64,000 nt of DNA from Nocardioides insulae DSM 17944 (GTDB taxonomy: Bacteria > Actinomycetota > Actinomycetes > Propionibacteriales > Nocardioidaceae). Both the position numbers and the translations under genes were made by a program. The stretch is from NCBI RefSeq assembly GCF_000422825.1, contig NZ_AUGU01000015.1, positions 130,909-194,908 of the forward strand, given 5' to 3'. Below are positions 38,882-51,703 of this stretch, in pieces. The notes beneath the pieces are model-generated. The model searched no databases. It saw nothing but the letters and a program-made list of their open reading frames with translations, and was not told the DNA's origin. Every line of letters begins with the position of its first letter. Position 1 is the first letter of the stretch.

Positions 38882-38921
38882 GAACGGCCCGCGGCGGTGG
38901 CCGCGGGTGTGTCGGCCGTTC
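38882..38921 (+). terminator. Terminator hairpin after thioesterase gene
   Basis: The outer 8-bp stem GAACGGCC/GGCCGTTC (38882-38889 with 38914-38921) encloses an inner CCCGCGG/CCGCGGG stem. It starts 3 bases after the stop codon. Confidence 0.65.
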
Positions 38922-39043
38922 GCGGTGGGCCTCCTCACGCTCCGGCGGCGGGGCTGCGGCGAGTCGCTCCCTCCTGGGACGGGTGTGACTGGTGATACTT
39001 CAGGGGCAGTCCTGATCTTCCCCTCAGGAGAGTGACCTTCCCC

Positions 39044-40552
39044 ATGGCGACCCTGGCTCCGCCTCCTGCCCGATCCCGCACCAACGACCAACCGTCCCCC
39101 ACAGAGGAGCGTGCCGCTCGGGTCCGTTACCGGCGGGCGATCGCGCTCCTCGTGATGAGTCTGCTGGTGCCCGGCTCAGCCCAGTTGATCGCCGGCAACC
39201 GCCGGGTCGGCCGGATCGCGCTGTGGACGTGGGTCGGCCTGATCGCAGCCATGGTGTTCTCGGTGCTGCTCGGGCTGGTGTGGCACGGGTTCGCCTTCTG
39301 GCTGGCGACCACTCCGTGGGTGCTGCTGATCATCCGGCTCGGGCTGATCGCCGCGGCGATCGCGTGGGTTGGGCTGATCGTCGACGCCTGGCGGCTCGGC
39401 CAGCCGCTCACCCTGCGGCTCAACCACCGTCGCGTCGTCGTGGCGCTCAACGGCGTCCTGGCGTTCAGCGTCGCCGGAGTCCTGCTCTTCGGATCCCACC
39501 TCGTGGATGCGCAGCGACAGTTGGTACAGGACCTGTTCGGGGGTAGCCAGGTGGTCGGGGCGCACGACGGCCGGTTCAACATCCTGCTGCTGGGCGGGGA
39601 CGCCGGCGCCGGGCGCACAGGTCTCCGGCCCGACTCCATGACGGTCGCCTCGATCGACGCGGACTCGGGCAGGACCGTGCTCATCGGGCTGCCCCGCAAC
39701 ATGGCGAACTTCCCCTTCGAGAAGGGCTCGGTCATGGCCGAGGAGTTCCCGGACGGCTTCGATTGCGACGGCTGCTACCTCAACGCCGTCTCCACCTGGG
39801 CCGAGGACCACAGCGACCTCTTCCCGAAGTCGGAGCACCCCGGCATCGACGCCACCATCAGCGGCGTCGAGGGCGTGACCGGGCTGAAGATGAACTACTG
39901 GGCGATGGTCGATCTGCAGGGCTTCAAGGACCTGGTCGATGCCGTCGGGGGGGTCACGCTCAACGTACGGCAATCGATCCCGATCGGGCTGCCCACCGAC
40001 GATTTCTACGACCACATCGAGCCCGGCGTGAGGCAGCTGAACGGGTTCGAGACGCTCTGGTTCGCCCGGGCGCGGCACGACTCGAACGACTACTCGCGGA
40101 TGGCGCGGCAGAAGTGCGTGATGACCGCGATGCTCCAGCAGATCAGTCCCCAGACCGCCATCAAGAACTTCTCCGCGATCGCCCAGGCCAGCGGGTCGAT
40201 GGTCTCCACCAACGTCCCGGCCAGCGAGGTCAGCAAGTTCATCCCGCTGGCGCTGAAGGCGAAGGACCAGAAGATCTCCTCGGTCTCCCTGGTGCCGCCC
40301 CTCATCAACACCGCCGACCCCGACATGTCCGTGGTCCACAACACCGTGACCGAGGCGATCGACAAGGCCGAGGGTCGGGTCGAGGAGAACGACGGCGCCG
40401 AGGCGGACAAGGGCGGCGGCGAGGCAGCGTCCGCTGAGGCCAGGAAGAAGCAGGCGGCCAAGCAGAGCAATGAGCTGTCCGGTGGGTCTCTCGGGTCGAT
40501 CCAGGACGGGTACGTCGCCAACGACACCGACGACGTCGCCGCGGTGTGCTGA
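39044..40552 (+). CDS. LCP family protein with four N-terminal membrane segments
   Basis: A 502-aa protein. Residues 30-150 hold about four hydrophobic helices (ALLVMSLLVPGSAQLI and following), unlike the single anchor of the LCP protein at 36906. The LCP domain follows: FNILLLGGDAGAGRTGLRPDS, a pyrophosphate-site arginine in LIGLPRNM, NYWAMVDLQGFKDLVDAVGG and LWFARARHDSNDYSRMARQ. The last 60 residues are polar with Lys/Glu/Ala. The ATG at 39044 is about 11 bases from AGGAG; a GTG at 39032 touches that motif and is less likely. The role is probably glycopolymer attachment to peptidoglycan. Confidence 0.9.
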   Translation: MATLAPPPARSRTNDQPSPTEERAARVRYRRAIALLVMSLLVPGSAQLIAGNRRVGRIALWTWVGLIAAMVFSVLLGLVWHGFAFWLATTPWVLLIIRLGLIAAAIAWVGLIVDAWRLGQPLTLRLNHRRVVVALNGVLAFSVAGVLLFGSHLVDAQRQLVQDLFGGSQVVGAHDGRFNILLLGGDAGAGRTGLRPDSMTVASIDADSGRTVLIGLPRNMANFPFEKGSVMAEEFPDGFDCDGCYLNAVSTWAEDHSDLFPKSEHPGIDATISGVEGVTGLKMNYWAMVDLQGFKDLVDAVGGVTLNVRQSIPIGLPTDDFYDHIEPGVRQLNGFETLWFARARHDSNDYSRMARQKCVMTAMLQQISPQTAIKNFSAIAQASGSMVSTNVPASEVSKFIPLALKAKDQKISSVSLVPPLINTADPDMSVVHNTVTEAIDKAEGRVEENDGAEADKGGGEAASAEARKKQAAKQSNELSGGSLGSIQDGYVANDTDDVAAVC

Positions 40553-40559
40553 GTTGAGC

Positions 40560-40603
40560 GGCGCGCGGCGTTCCACCGCGACCGCGCCCCATCTCCGCGC
40601 GCC
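40560..40603 (+). terminator. Possible terminator after LCP gene
   Basis: A 9-bp stem GGCGCGCGG/CCGCGCGCC (40560-40568 with 40595-40603) has a 26-base loop. It lies between convergent genes. The long loop makes this tentative. Confidence 0.4.
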
Positions 40604-40679
40604 GGCGGCCGAGCCGCGGACTCAGGTGTCGTCGTGGCCCGGATCGAGCGAGCCGGCAGCGAAGTGAAGGGCGCTCCTG

Positions 40680-41651
40680 TCAGCTCTGGGGGCGCGGGCT
40701 CCAATACCTGGTCAACACGTCGAGCACGATCGCGACGTCGAAGGTCTGGATCCCGGGGTAGTCGGCGATGTCGTCGCTGAGGAAGTCGGCGAGCCCTTGC
40801 TCGTGCTGGAAGAGGCCCTGGTGGATGATGGTCGACGTCCCGGCGACCGTGGAGACATAGCGCGCCGAGGGGTGACCTGCCAGGGCTTGGGCGACCTGCT
40901 TGGTCGATTTGGCCGAGGTGGTGATGGAGATGACCGCTTCGAGGGGGAACCCGAGCAGGCGCGGCTCGATCTCGACCCGGGGTTGGACCAGTCCACGGTC
41001 GAGGAGGGCCTGGGTGAGTCGGTAGGCGGTGGACGGGCTCCGGCCGAGGTCGCGGGCCACCTCGGCGGCGGTGGCTCGCGCATCCCGGCGCAGTACCTCC
41101 GCGATCCGCTGTTCGTCCTCGGTCAGTGACTCGGGTGCATCCGGGATCGGCCCATGCCGATGGGCGACCAAGCTGGCTTCCTGATCGTCGCTGAGCCGAG
41201 ACACCCGCCAGGACGATCCTGAGGCGTAGCGGTGCAGGCCGACCTCGGAATGTGTCTGCACGATGCCCGGGATCGCGGGTAGGCGACTGGTGAGCAGGTC
41301 GGCCATGCCCTCACGGGTGTCGGGCTGGAGGATGCAGTACACGTCGGCTCGACCGGTGGTCGTCGCAACGAACTGGGTCTCGTCCAGGCCGGCGACCGCC
41401 GCGGCGACGTCGTTCACCTTTCCGGGCTTGGTCGAGATCCACACGTGGCTCGGGGTGACCCGTCCACTCCACCACGGCACCTGGCCGACGAACTTCAAAT
41501 CGTGGTCTCGACGCACACGCGTGAGCCTTCGGCCGATCGTCCCCGTGGTCACGCCCAACGTCGCGGCGAGCGTCTGCAAACTCGCTCGGGGAGCGATCTG
41601 CAGTGCGGCGATCAGATCGAGCTCGCCGTCGTCGAGTGTGTCCGCATCCAT
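40680..41651 (-). CDS. Tandem Lrp/AsnC family regulator
   Basis: A 323-aa protein made of two Lrp units in one chain. The first HTH is at about 20-45 (SLQTLAATLGVTTGTIGRRL) with an AsnC domain after it. The second HTH is near 185-210 (TAAEVARDLGRSPSTAYRLT), followed by a second ligand domain. A fused dimer of this kind may read an asymmetric operator. It is divergent from the amidohydrolase-symporter pair and is its likely regulator (inference); two CAGATCT repeats lie in the shared gap. Confidence 0.88.
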   Translation of the reverse strand: MDADTLDDGELDLIAALQIAPRASLQTLAATLGVTTGTIGRRLTRVRRDHDLKFVGQVPWWSGRVTPSHVWISTKPGKVNDVAAAVAGLDETQFVATTTGRADVYCILQPDTREGMADLLTSRLPAIPGIVQTHSEVGLHRYASGSSWRVSRLSDDQEASLVAHRHGPIPDAPESLTEDEQRIAEVLRRDARATAAEVARDLGRSPSTAYRLTQALLDRGLVQPRVEIEPRLLGFPLEAVISITTSAKSTKQVAQALAGHPSARYVSTVAGTSTIIHQGLFQHEQGLADFLSDDIADYPGIQTFDVAIVLDVLTRYWSPRPQS

Positions 41652-41671
41652 GGTCCACTTCTATCCCATGC

Positions 41672-41719
41672 CAGATCTTGGATGAAAGTTGCTGTTTCGG
41701 ATCGGTTGTTGACAGATCT
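41672..41719. promoter_or_regulatory. Pair of CAGATCT repeats in the tandem-Lrp/amidohydrolase gap
   Basis: CAGATCT occurs at 41672-41678 and 41713-41719, with starts 41 bp apart, close to four helical turns. TTGACA (41709-41714) overlaps the second copy. These are candidate regulator sites in the divergent promoter region. Confidence 0.4.
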
Positions 41720-41777
41720 GATTGATAGAGGGCAGCCTCTCTGACCGATAGGCGCTATTTGAAGTTGGGAGAATGGC

Positions 41778-43001
41778 ATGAGCGGTTCGCTGTTGGTTCA
41801 AGGTTCCGAGGTACTGGACGTTGCCTCGGGTGAGTATCGAGAGGCCGACGTACTGTGCGTCGACGGACGCGTGGCCGAGGTCGGGAAGGGCCTCTCGGCA
41901 CCGGAGGATGTCCGTGTCGTGGACGCTCGTGGTCGCCGGGTCCTTCCCGGGCTGATCGACTGTCACGTCCACGTGCTTGCCTTCAGCGGCAATCTCGGCG
42001 AGGTGCTGAGTGCTCCCCCCACCTACGTGGCCGCCGGAGCGGTCCGGAACATGGGGGCCATGCTCGACCGTGGATTCACCACCGTTCGGGACACCGGCGG
42101 CGCCGACTACGGTCTGGCCCGTGCCTGGGCGCACGGCATGTTCCGCGGTCCGCGCCTCATCTACGGCGGCAAGGCAATGAGCCAGACCGGTGGGCATGGT
42201 GACAAGCGGGAGATCGAGCAGAACTTCGTCGACGACCATCCCTGCTGCTCCGGCACCGGCCGAGTGGTCGACGGCGTCGACGCGGTCCGCAAGGCGGTCC
42301 GAGAGGAGATGCGTCGCGGAGCCCATCACCTCAAGCTGCATGCCTCCGGCGGAATCTCCTCGCTCGGGGACGAGATCTCCTCGACGCAGTACTCGATGGG
42401 CGAGATGCGGGCAGCGGTGGAGGAGGCCGAAGCTGCCGGCCGCTACGTGACCGTCCACGCCTACCCGCCCCGCGCCATCGCCCGCGCCGTCGAAGCCGGG
42501 GTGCGGTGCGTGGAGCACGGCAACCTGCTCGACGACGAGACGGTGGCCCTGATGCGTGATCGAGGCACCTTCCTGGTCCCGACGTTGGTCACCTACTCTG
42601 CCCTGATGGAGGAAGGGCGCCGGCACGGCCTTCCCCAGGCGAGCTGGGAGAAGATCAGCGAGGTGCTCGACTCCGCCCTCGCCGCGCTCGAGCTCGCGGA
42701 CCGGGCCGGGCTGAAGATCGCCTACGGTTCGGACCTGCTGGGTGGGATGCAGCGCCGCCAGAACGAGGAGTTCCGGATTCGCGGAGAGGTTCAGAAGCCG
42801 ATCGACGTCGTCCGCGCGGCGACGCTCAACGCCGCCGAGCTGATCCAGCTCGAAGGTGAGGTCGGGACGCTCGACCCGGGCGCGTGGGGGGACATGATCG
42901 TGGTCGACGGTGACCCGCTCGAGGACATCGGGGTGCTGGCCGAACCCAGCAAATTCGCCGCAGTGATCCAGCGTGGGTCCGTGGTCAGAGGTGCGCTATG
43001 A
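41778..43001 (+). CDS. Metal-dependent amidohydrolase (Xaa-Pro/imidazolonepropionase-like)
   Basis: A 407-aa amidohydrolase-superfamily enzyme. Metal ligands are visible in LIDCHVHVLAF (HxH), HLKLHASGG (probable carboxylated Lys), VTVHAYPPRA and VEHGNLL, with the catalytic Asp in IAYGSDLLGG. It resembles carboxypeptidase/prolidase-type members that cleave N-acyl amino acids or dipeptides. It overlaps the symporter gene (ATGA), so uptake and hydrolysis of one substrate are probably linked. The ATG follows GGGAGAATGGC. Confidence 0.9.
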   Translation: MSGSLLVQGSEVLDVASGEYREADVLCVDGRVAEVGKGLSAPEDVRVVDARGRRVLPGLIDCHVHVLAFSGNLGEVLSAPPTYVAAGAVRNMGAMLDRGFTTVRDTGGADYGLARAWAHGMFRGPRLIYGGKAMSQTGGHGDKREIEQNFVDDHPCCSGTGRVVDGVDAVRKAVREEMRRGAHHLKLHASGGISSLGDEISSTQYSMGEMRAAVEEAEAAGRYVTVHAYPPRAIARAVEAGVRCVEHGNLLDDETVALMRDRGTFLVPTLVTYSALMEEGRRHGLPQASWEKISEVLDSALAALELADRAGLKIAYGSDLLGGMQRRQNEEFRIRGEVQKPIDVVRAATLNAAELIQLEGEVGTLDPGAWGDMIVVDGDPLEDIGVLAEPSKFAAVIQRGSVVRGAL

Positions 43002-44416
43002 GGGACACCGTCATCCTGGCGTCAGTGTGTGCCTACGTCGCGCTGATGGTCGTGATCGGGGTCTGGGCGTCCAAGAAGGTCAAGAACAATCACGACTTCA
43101 TGCTCGCCGGTCAGCGACTGGGCCGGATGATCCTGATCGGAACCCTGCTGGCGACCTGGACCGGGGCCGGCACGATCATGGGGCGCGCCTCGTTCTCCTA
43201 CACCTACGGGCCGCTCGCCAGCATCTTCTACAGCATCGGAGCCCCGCTGGGCATCCTGGTGCTCTATCTGTTCCTCGCCAAACGGATCCGTCAGTTCGGC
43301 AAGTACACCGTGCCGGAGATCATGGAGAGCCGCTACGGCAAGTCGGTACGTCTGGTCACCGCGATCGCGATCCTCATCGCGTACACGGCGATCATGTCCG
43401 AGCAGGTGACCGGGCTCGGCTACATCCTGCACATGACCACCGGATTCCCCGAGGCCGTCGCCAAGATGATCGGCCTGGTCGTGATCATCTTCCTGGCCTT
43501 CGCGGGCGGACTCATCTCGGTCGCCTACACCGACGCGGTCAGCGCCCTGCTCATCACGCTCGGTCTGATCGGTGCCGTCATCTTCGTCCTGGTCACGGTC
43601 GGCGGGTTCTCCGGGATGGTCGAGCAGTTGCCCGCGGACCACCTCACCTTGACCGGCGGGTTGTCGCCGATCCAGATGATCGGGTTCGTGCTCCCCACCC
43701 TCCTGCTCATCCTCGGCGATCAGAACATGTACCAACGGTTCGCCGCCGCCCGGACTCCCGAGGTCGCGCGCCGCTCGACGCTGGGGTTCCTCATCGGTGA
43801 TGTCGTGTTCTACGCGGCGGTCATCATCCTGGCCTCCTCCGCGGCCATCCTGCTTCCCGGGATCCAGCCCGACACCTCGATCCTGCGTCTCGCCACCGAC
43901 ACCCTCCCGCTCGGGCTCGGGGCGATCATGCTGATGGCGGCGACCGCGTTCATCATCACCACCGGCAACTCCTACCTGCTGTCCTCAGCCGGCAACCTGG
44001 TCCACGACATCTACCGCTCGTTCTCGAAGCGCGCGCACGACTCCAAGCGCGAACTCTTTCTCACCCGCGTCGCCGTGGTCGTTCTCGGAATCAGCGCGTT
44101 CACGATCGGTGAAGCCTTCCCCGGCGTACTCGAGATCCAGGTCTTCTCCTACACGATGTACGGCGCGACCATCACGCCGTCGCTGATGGCCGCGTTCTTC
44201 TGGAAGCGCGCGACCGCCGCCGGATGCATCGCCTCGATGATCGCCGGCATCGTCTCGACCCTGGTGTGGGAGTTCGTGCTCGACAAGCCGAACGAGTGGA
44301 ACAGCGTGATCGTCGCCCTGCCACTCTCCCTGCTCGCGCTGGTCGTGGTGAGCCTGTCGACAAGGCCCCGTCAGCCGGAGGAGATCCGGGCGTCCCTCGA
44401 GGCCGGGCGCGTGTGA
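42998..44416 (+). CDS. Sodium:solute symporter (SSS) family transporter
   Basis: A 472-aa membrane protein with about 13 hydrophobic helices in the SSS (LeuT-fold) order. Early features are FMLAGQRLGRMILIGTLLATWTGAGTIMG, later GGLISVAYTDAVSALLI and ITTGNSYLLSSAGNLVHDIYR. It should take up an organic solute with Na+, probably the amidohydrolase substrate (inference). It overlaps that gene by 4 bases. A hairpin follows at 44437. Confidence 0.92.
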   Translation: MRDTVILASVCAYVALMVVIGVWASKKVKNNHDFMLAGQRLGRMILIGTLLATWTGAGTIMGRASFSYTYGPLASIFYSIGAPLGILVLYLFLAKRIRQFGKYTVPEIMESRYGKSVRLVTAIAILIAYTAIMSEQVTGLGYILHMTTGFPEAVAKMIGLVVIIFLAFAGGLISVAYTDAVSALLITLGLIGAVIFVLVTVGGFSGMVEQLPADHLTLTGGLSPIQMIGFVLPTLLLILGDQNMYQRFAAARTPEVARRSTLGFLIGDVVFYAAVIILASSAAILLPGIQPDTSILRLATDTLPLGLGAIMLMAATAFIITTGNSYLLSSAGNLVHDIYRSFSKRAHDSKRELFLTRVAVVVLGISAFTIGEAFPGVLEIQVFSYTMYGATITPSLMAAFFWKRATAAGCIASMIAGIVSTLVWEFVLDKPNEWNSVIVALPLSLLALVVVSLSTRPRQPEEIRASLEAGRV

Positions 44417-44436
44417 GATCCCCTCGGACCGATCGT

Positions 44437-44472
44437 CTCGACCGCTGCGGCGGGTCCGCCCCAGCGGTCGAG
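44437..44472 (+). terminator. Terminator hairpin after symporter gene
   Basis: An 11-bp stem CTCGACCGCTG/CAGCGGTCGAG (44437-44447 with 44462-44472) encloses a GC-rich loop, 20 bases after the stop. The remaining 138 bp before the next gene show only its -10 box. Confidence 0.7.
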
Positions 44473-44610
44473 CGAATCCGAGCAGCATGGTGTGCCGAGG
44501 AAGCCGCCGCGTGGTGCGCTCGCTCGGGGCCGAGCGACGCGAGCGTGTCGCCGGGGTGCGCGGGCCGAGCGGTTGGGGTCCTGGCCCGGATCGAGGCTTA
44601 GGGTTGCCGG

Positions 44611-45582
44611 GTGCCTGACCGTCCACGCCGCCGGATCACCGCCGTGGTGGTCACCTTCAACCGCCTCGACCTGCTCCGCCGGCTCCTCGAACGGCTCGAC
44701 GGCGTACCGGAGGTCGACGAGGTGCTCGTCATCGACAACGCCTCCACCGACGGGACGGGCGAGTGGCTGGCCGGGCTCGACGGCTCCGGGCAGGGCGGGT
44801 ACGGCGACGAACACCGCAGCGTGCCCGTCCTGACCCGCACCCTCACGACCAACACCGGCGGCGCAGGCGGGTTCGCGACAGGCCTCGCCTGGGCGAGGGA
44901 GCGGGACGCCGACCTGATCTGGCTGATGGACGACGACGGGGTGCCCGAGCCGGACTGCCTCACCCGACTGCTCGCGCATGCCGCTGAGGGCACCGCCGAG
45001 GGGCTCGACTTCTGGGGGCCGGTGGTGCTCGACGAGGACCGGCCCGACCGGCTGGTCTTCCCGATCCGGCTCCCCGGCGGTACCCGCGTGGTGCACGACC
45101 TGGACGACGTGGAGGCAGCCGCCCGGGGCGGCACCGTGGACGGGATCGTGATCCCGTTCAACGGAGTGCTGATCACCCGCGAACTGGTCGACCGGATCGG
45201 GGTGCCGCGCGCCGAGTTCTTCATCTGGGGCGACGACCACGAGTACCGCCTGCGCGCCGAGCAGGCCGGCGCCCGCATCGCCACCGTCCCCGACGCGCAC
45301 TTCCTGCACCCGTCGGTGGGCAGCCTGGGCACTCCGATGATGTTCGGCAGCACCACCTACAACCACAGTCCGAGCGACCTCAAGCACTACTGCATGGCCC
45401 GCAACAACACGGTCAACCTGCGCGAGTATCGCGGCTGGCCGCACGTCGCGATGTTCGTGGTCAAGACGGTGTGGTTCTACCTCTTCACCCGCCCCGCGCC
45501 GGCCCGGATCGGGCTCAGCGCCCGCGGGATCGTGGCCGGGCTTCGCGGCGACTTCACCGGGCATGAGAGGTTCCTGCGGTGA
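44611..45582 (+). CDS. GT2 family glycosyltransferase (GlfT1-like position)
   Basis: A 323-aa GT-A glycosyltransferase. It starts ITAVVVTFNRLDLLRRLL, binds nucleotide near VIDNASTDGTGEWL, and has the DxD motif LIWLMDDDGVPEPD near residue 107 and an acceptor-side EFFIWGDDHEYRLRAEQAG. This pattern is shared with galactofuranosyl- and rhamnosyltransferases. It is first in a run of overlapping genes with glf, a GlfT2-like enzyme and Wzm/Wzt, so it may prime or initiate the galactan chain (inference). The GTG is 6 bases after TAGGGT (44599-44604). Confidence 0.87.
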   Translation: MPDRPRRRITAVVVTFNRLDLLRRLLERLDGVPEVDEVLVIDNASTDGTGEWLAGLDGSGQGGYGDEHRSVPVLTRTLTTNTGGAGGFATGLAWARERDADLIWLMDDDGVPEPDCLTRLLAHAAEGTAEGLDFWGPVVLDEDRPDRLVFPIRLPGGTRVVHDLDDVEAAARGGTVDGIVIPFNGVLITRELVDRIGVPRAEFFIWGDDHEYRLRAEQAGARIATVPDAHFLHPSVGSLGTPMMFGSTTYNHSPSDLKHYCMARNNTVNLREYRGWPHVAMFVVKTVWFYLFTRPAPARIGLSARGIVAGLRGDFTGHERFLR

Positions 45583-46493
45583 GCGAACCCGTCCGTCCGG
45601 AGACCGTCGCCGTCGTCGTGGTGACCTACAACCGTGCCGACCTGCTCGCCGGCATGCTCGCCGGCCTGGCAGCGCTGGAGCGCCCGGCCGACGCGGTGAT
45701 CGTGGTGGACAACGCCTCCACCGACCACACCGCGCAGGTCCTCGAGACCAGCGAACTGCCCGGACTCCGGGTGATCACCAGTCCGGACAACCTCGGCGGC
45801 GCAGGCGGCTTCCACCTGGGCATGCGGGCGGCCCACGAGGGGGGCTTCGACCGGATCTGGCTGATGGACGACGACGTCGTACCCCGCCCGGACTGCCTCA
45901 CCGTGCTGCTCGCCCAGGACGAGCCGTGCCTGATGGTGGTGCGCGAGGACCCCCACGGCCGGGTGGTGGAGAAGTCGGCGACCCGGTTCGACCTGCGCAA
46001 CCCGCTCGCCGTACGACCCAAGCGCGGGATGGTGGAGACGTCCTATCCCACCCGGTCGGAGATGCCGCCGCGGGTCGCGGTCGAGAACGTCGCGTTCGAG
46101 GGCTTCATGGTCCGGCGCGAGGTGGTCGACCGGATCGGCCTGCCCGACCCGAGCTTCTTCATCTTCTACGACGACGTCGACTACGCCCTGCGCGCCCGGC
46201 GGGCCGGTTACACCATCTGGGCGGTGCGGGACGCCGTCCTGGTCAGGCAGCTCGACTTCGACCAGCAGCACGACCTGAGCGGCTGGAAGGGGTTCTACAT
46301 GTACCGCAACCTGTTCGCCGTCCACCTGCGCTACGGCGAGAACCCGCTGGTCCGGCTCAAGCCGTGGGCGATCGCGCTCGCGGTCAGTGTGTTGAGCCTG
46401 CTGCGCGGCCGAACGGGTGAGGCACGCAACGTCGTCTCCGCACTGCGCTCGGCGCGCTCGATGCGGGACGTTCCCGGTCGATCCGTAGACTGA
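45579..46493 (+). CDS. GT2 family glycosyltransferase
   Basis: A 304-aa GT-A enzyme closely similar in layout to the preceding gene: VAVVVVTYNRADLLAGMLAG, VVDNASTDHT, RIWLMDDDVVPRPD with DDD near residue 97, and FFIFYDDVDYALRARRAGY. It overlaps the preceding gene by 4 bases (GTGA). Two such adjacent paralogues suggest successive sugar additions on one linker or polymer. The donor is not certain; UDP-Galf is likely because glf follows. Confidence 0.87.
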   Translation: MSEPVRPETVAVVVVTYNRADLLAGMLAGLAALERPADAVIVVDNASTDHTAQVLETSELPGLRVITSPDNLGGAGGFHLGMRAAHEGGFDRIWLMDDDVVPRPDCLTVLLAQDEPCLMVVREDPHGRVVEKSATRFDLRNPLAVRPKRGMVETSYPTRSEMPPRVAVENVAFEGFMVRREVVDRIGLPDPSFFIFYDDVDYALRARRAGYTIWAVRDAVLVRQLDFDQQHDLSGWKGFYMYRNLFAVHLRYGENPLVRLKPWAIALAVSVLSLLRGRTGEARNVVSALRSARSMRDVPGRSVD

Positions 46494-49752
<3,259 letters not shown>

Positions 49753-49756
<4 letters not shown>

Positions 49757-50652
49757 GTGAGGCTGCACCCGCACCACAGGTCCGGGTCGTCGACGCGCCG
49801 CTGGCGGCCCCGTCGGCGACCCAGGGCCTGCTGGAGGTCTTCCGTCGCCGCTACCTGCTCCGGTTGCTGGTTCGGCGGGAGATCCAGGCCCGCTACCAGG
49901 GCTCCGTGCTCGGCCTGTTCTGGTCCTACCTCAACCCGCTGTCCCAGTTCTTCTTGTACTGGTTCATCTTCGGGCAGGTGATGCTGCGCGGGCAGAACGT
50001 CGAGACCTTCGCGATCCACGTCTTCTCCGGCTTCATCATCGTGCACTTCTTCACCGAGACCTTCTCCTCGGGCACCAGGTCGATCGTGCGCAACAAGTCG
50101 CTGGTGCAGAAGATGGCGGTGCCACGGGAGATGTTCCCGGTCTCGGCGATGCTGGTCTCGCTCTACCACGTGGTGCCGCCGATGATCATCCTGCTGATCG
50201 CCTCGGTGGCCTACGGTTGGCTGCCGGACGCCGGCGGGATGCTCGCGGTCGTACTGGCACTGACGCTGATCATGCTGCTCGGCACCGCGCTGGCGCTGTT
50301 CTTCAGCACCGCGAACGTGTTCTTCCGAGACTTCGGCAGCGCGGTCAACCTGATGCTGCACTTCGTCCGCTTCGGCGTGCCGATGGTCTACCCGCTGACC
50401 ATGATCTTCGCGCGGCTCAACGACTTCTGGACCGAGGTCTATCTGGCCAACCCGCTCACCATCGCGGTGTGTCTGTTCCAGCGTGCCTTCTGGGTCGGCT
50501 CGACCAACGACCCGGCCGCGACCGATGCCATGAACATGCCGAGCCACCTCTTCGAGCGGAGCCTGATCATGATCGCGGTCGCCGCTGTCCTGCTGCTCAT
50601 CGCCCAGCGGGTGTTCACCAGGCTCGAGAACAAGATTCCGGAGCGACTCTGA
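49753..50652 (+). CDS. wzm: ABC-2 type polysaccharide export permease
   Basis: A 299-aa membrane protein with six hydrophobic helices in the Wzm/TagG pattern. The cytoplasmic start ends in LLRLLVRREIQARYQGSVLG, then SYLNPLSQFFLYWFIFG, and late VPMVYPLTMI. It forms the channel of an ATP-driven exporter of lipid-linked glycan. It overlaps the GlfT2-like gene by 4 bases (ATGA) and Wzt by one base. Confidence 0.93.
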
Positions 50653-51443
50653 TGGCCGTATCGATCCAGGTCGAGAATGCGGTCAAGGAGTTCACCCTCC
50701 GCTATCACCGCAATCTCAAGGACCTGACCGTGGCCAAGATCCGCGGCCAGCAGACCACCGACAGCTTCCGTGCGGTCGATGACGTCAGCTTCACCCTGGA
50801 GCAGGGAGACACGTTGGGGCTGATGGGCCTCAACGGGTCCGGCAAGTCCACCCTGCTCAAACTGGTCAACGGCACCATGCGGCCCGACTCGGGCAGCGTT
50901 AAGACCCGGGGTCGGATCGCCGGTCTGATCGCGACGGGGGCGGGGTTCCACCCCCAGCTCACCGGCCGCGAGAACATCTACCTCAACGCGGCGATCCTCG
51001 GGCTCAGCGAGCGGGAGACCAACCGCCACTTCGACGAGATCGTCGAGTTCGCCGACATCGGCAAGTTCCTCGAGACCCCGGTGGGGCACTACTCCTCGGG
51101 CATGTACGCCCGGCTGGGGTTCTCCGTGGCCGTGCATGTCGACTGCGACATCTTCTTGGCCGACGAGGTGCTCGCGGTCGGTGACAAGCCGTTCAAGCGC
51201 AAGTGCATGCAGAAGATGCAGGAGATCCGGGAGAGCGGGCGCACGATCGTCTACGTCAGCCACGCTGCCGGGTCGGTGCGCAAGATGTGCAACCGGGTCA
51301 TCGTGCTGGAGAAGGGCGTCAAGGCCTTCGACGGCGACGTCGACGAGGGCATCCGCTTTCTCAAGTACGGCAACGATGAGGACCAGCCCGACGAGGTCGA
51401 CAACCTCGACGCCGACGACGACAACCTCGGCGCCGACATCTGA
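50652..51443 (+). CDS. wzt: ABC-type polysaccharide export ATP-binding protein
   Basis: A 263-aa ATPase partner of Wzm. Walker A is GLNGSGKSTL near residue 58, the signature YSSGMYARLGFSVAV near 155, Walker B CDIFLADEVLAVGD near 168 and the switch His in VYVSHAAGS. There is no C-terminal carbohydrate-binding domain, so export is probably not coupled to a chain-end cap. The last 25 residues are strongly acidic (repeated Asp/Glu). The TGATG overlap couples it to Wzm. Confidence 0.94.
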   Translation: MAVSIQVENAVKEFTLRYHRNLKDLTVAKIRGQQTTDSFRAVDDVSFTLEQGDTLGLMGLNGSGKSTLLKLVNGTMRPDSGSVKTRGRIAGLIATGAGFHPQLTGRENIYLNAAILGLSERETNRHFDEIVEFADIGKFLETPVGHYSSGMYARLGFSVAVHVDCDIFLADEVLAVGDKPFKRKCMQKMQEIRESGRTIVYVSHAAGSVRKMCNRVIVLEKGVKAFDGDVDEGIRFLKYGNDEDQPDEVDNLDADDDNLGADI

Positions 51444-51600
51444 TCCGACCCGATCCCCGGCCGACCCTCTCGGCGCTGCATCCGTTCGCTCCGGTCGCTG
51501 GTCTCGGCCGACCCCGCGGTACGTATCCACCCGGCCACTCGGACGTCGACCTAGCCCGTCGCGCACGAAAAATGTGCGACGCCTCGGCGTGTCGAATGGA

Positions 51601-51618
51601 AATTACAGGATTGTAGTT
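51601..51618. promoter_or_regulatory. Dyad AATTACA-N4-TGTAGTT upstream of PGRP/FG-GAP gene
   Basis: Same arms and spacing as the element at 7365-7382. It lies 85 bases before the ATG of the 966-aa secreted amidase, in a 260-bp intergenic region that otherwise holds only a bulged hairpin around 51559-51580 (possible terminator of the export operon). Confidence 0.5.
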
Positions 51619-51703
51619 ACTCACGCGCTCTGGCGTGCCGCCTGTGACTCGTGTGAAAGTTGCTGCCGCGTGTGACCTTCCCCCACACCTGGAGTGACTA
51701 CGT

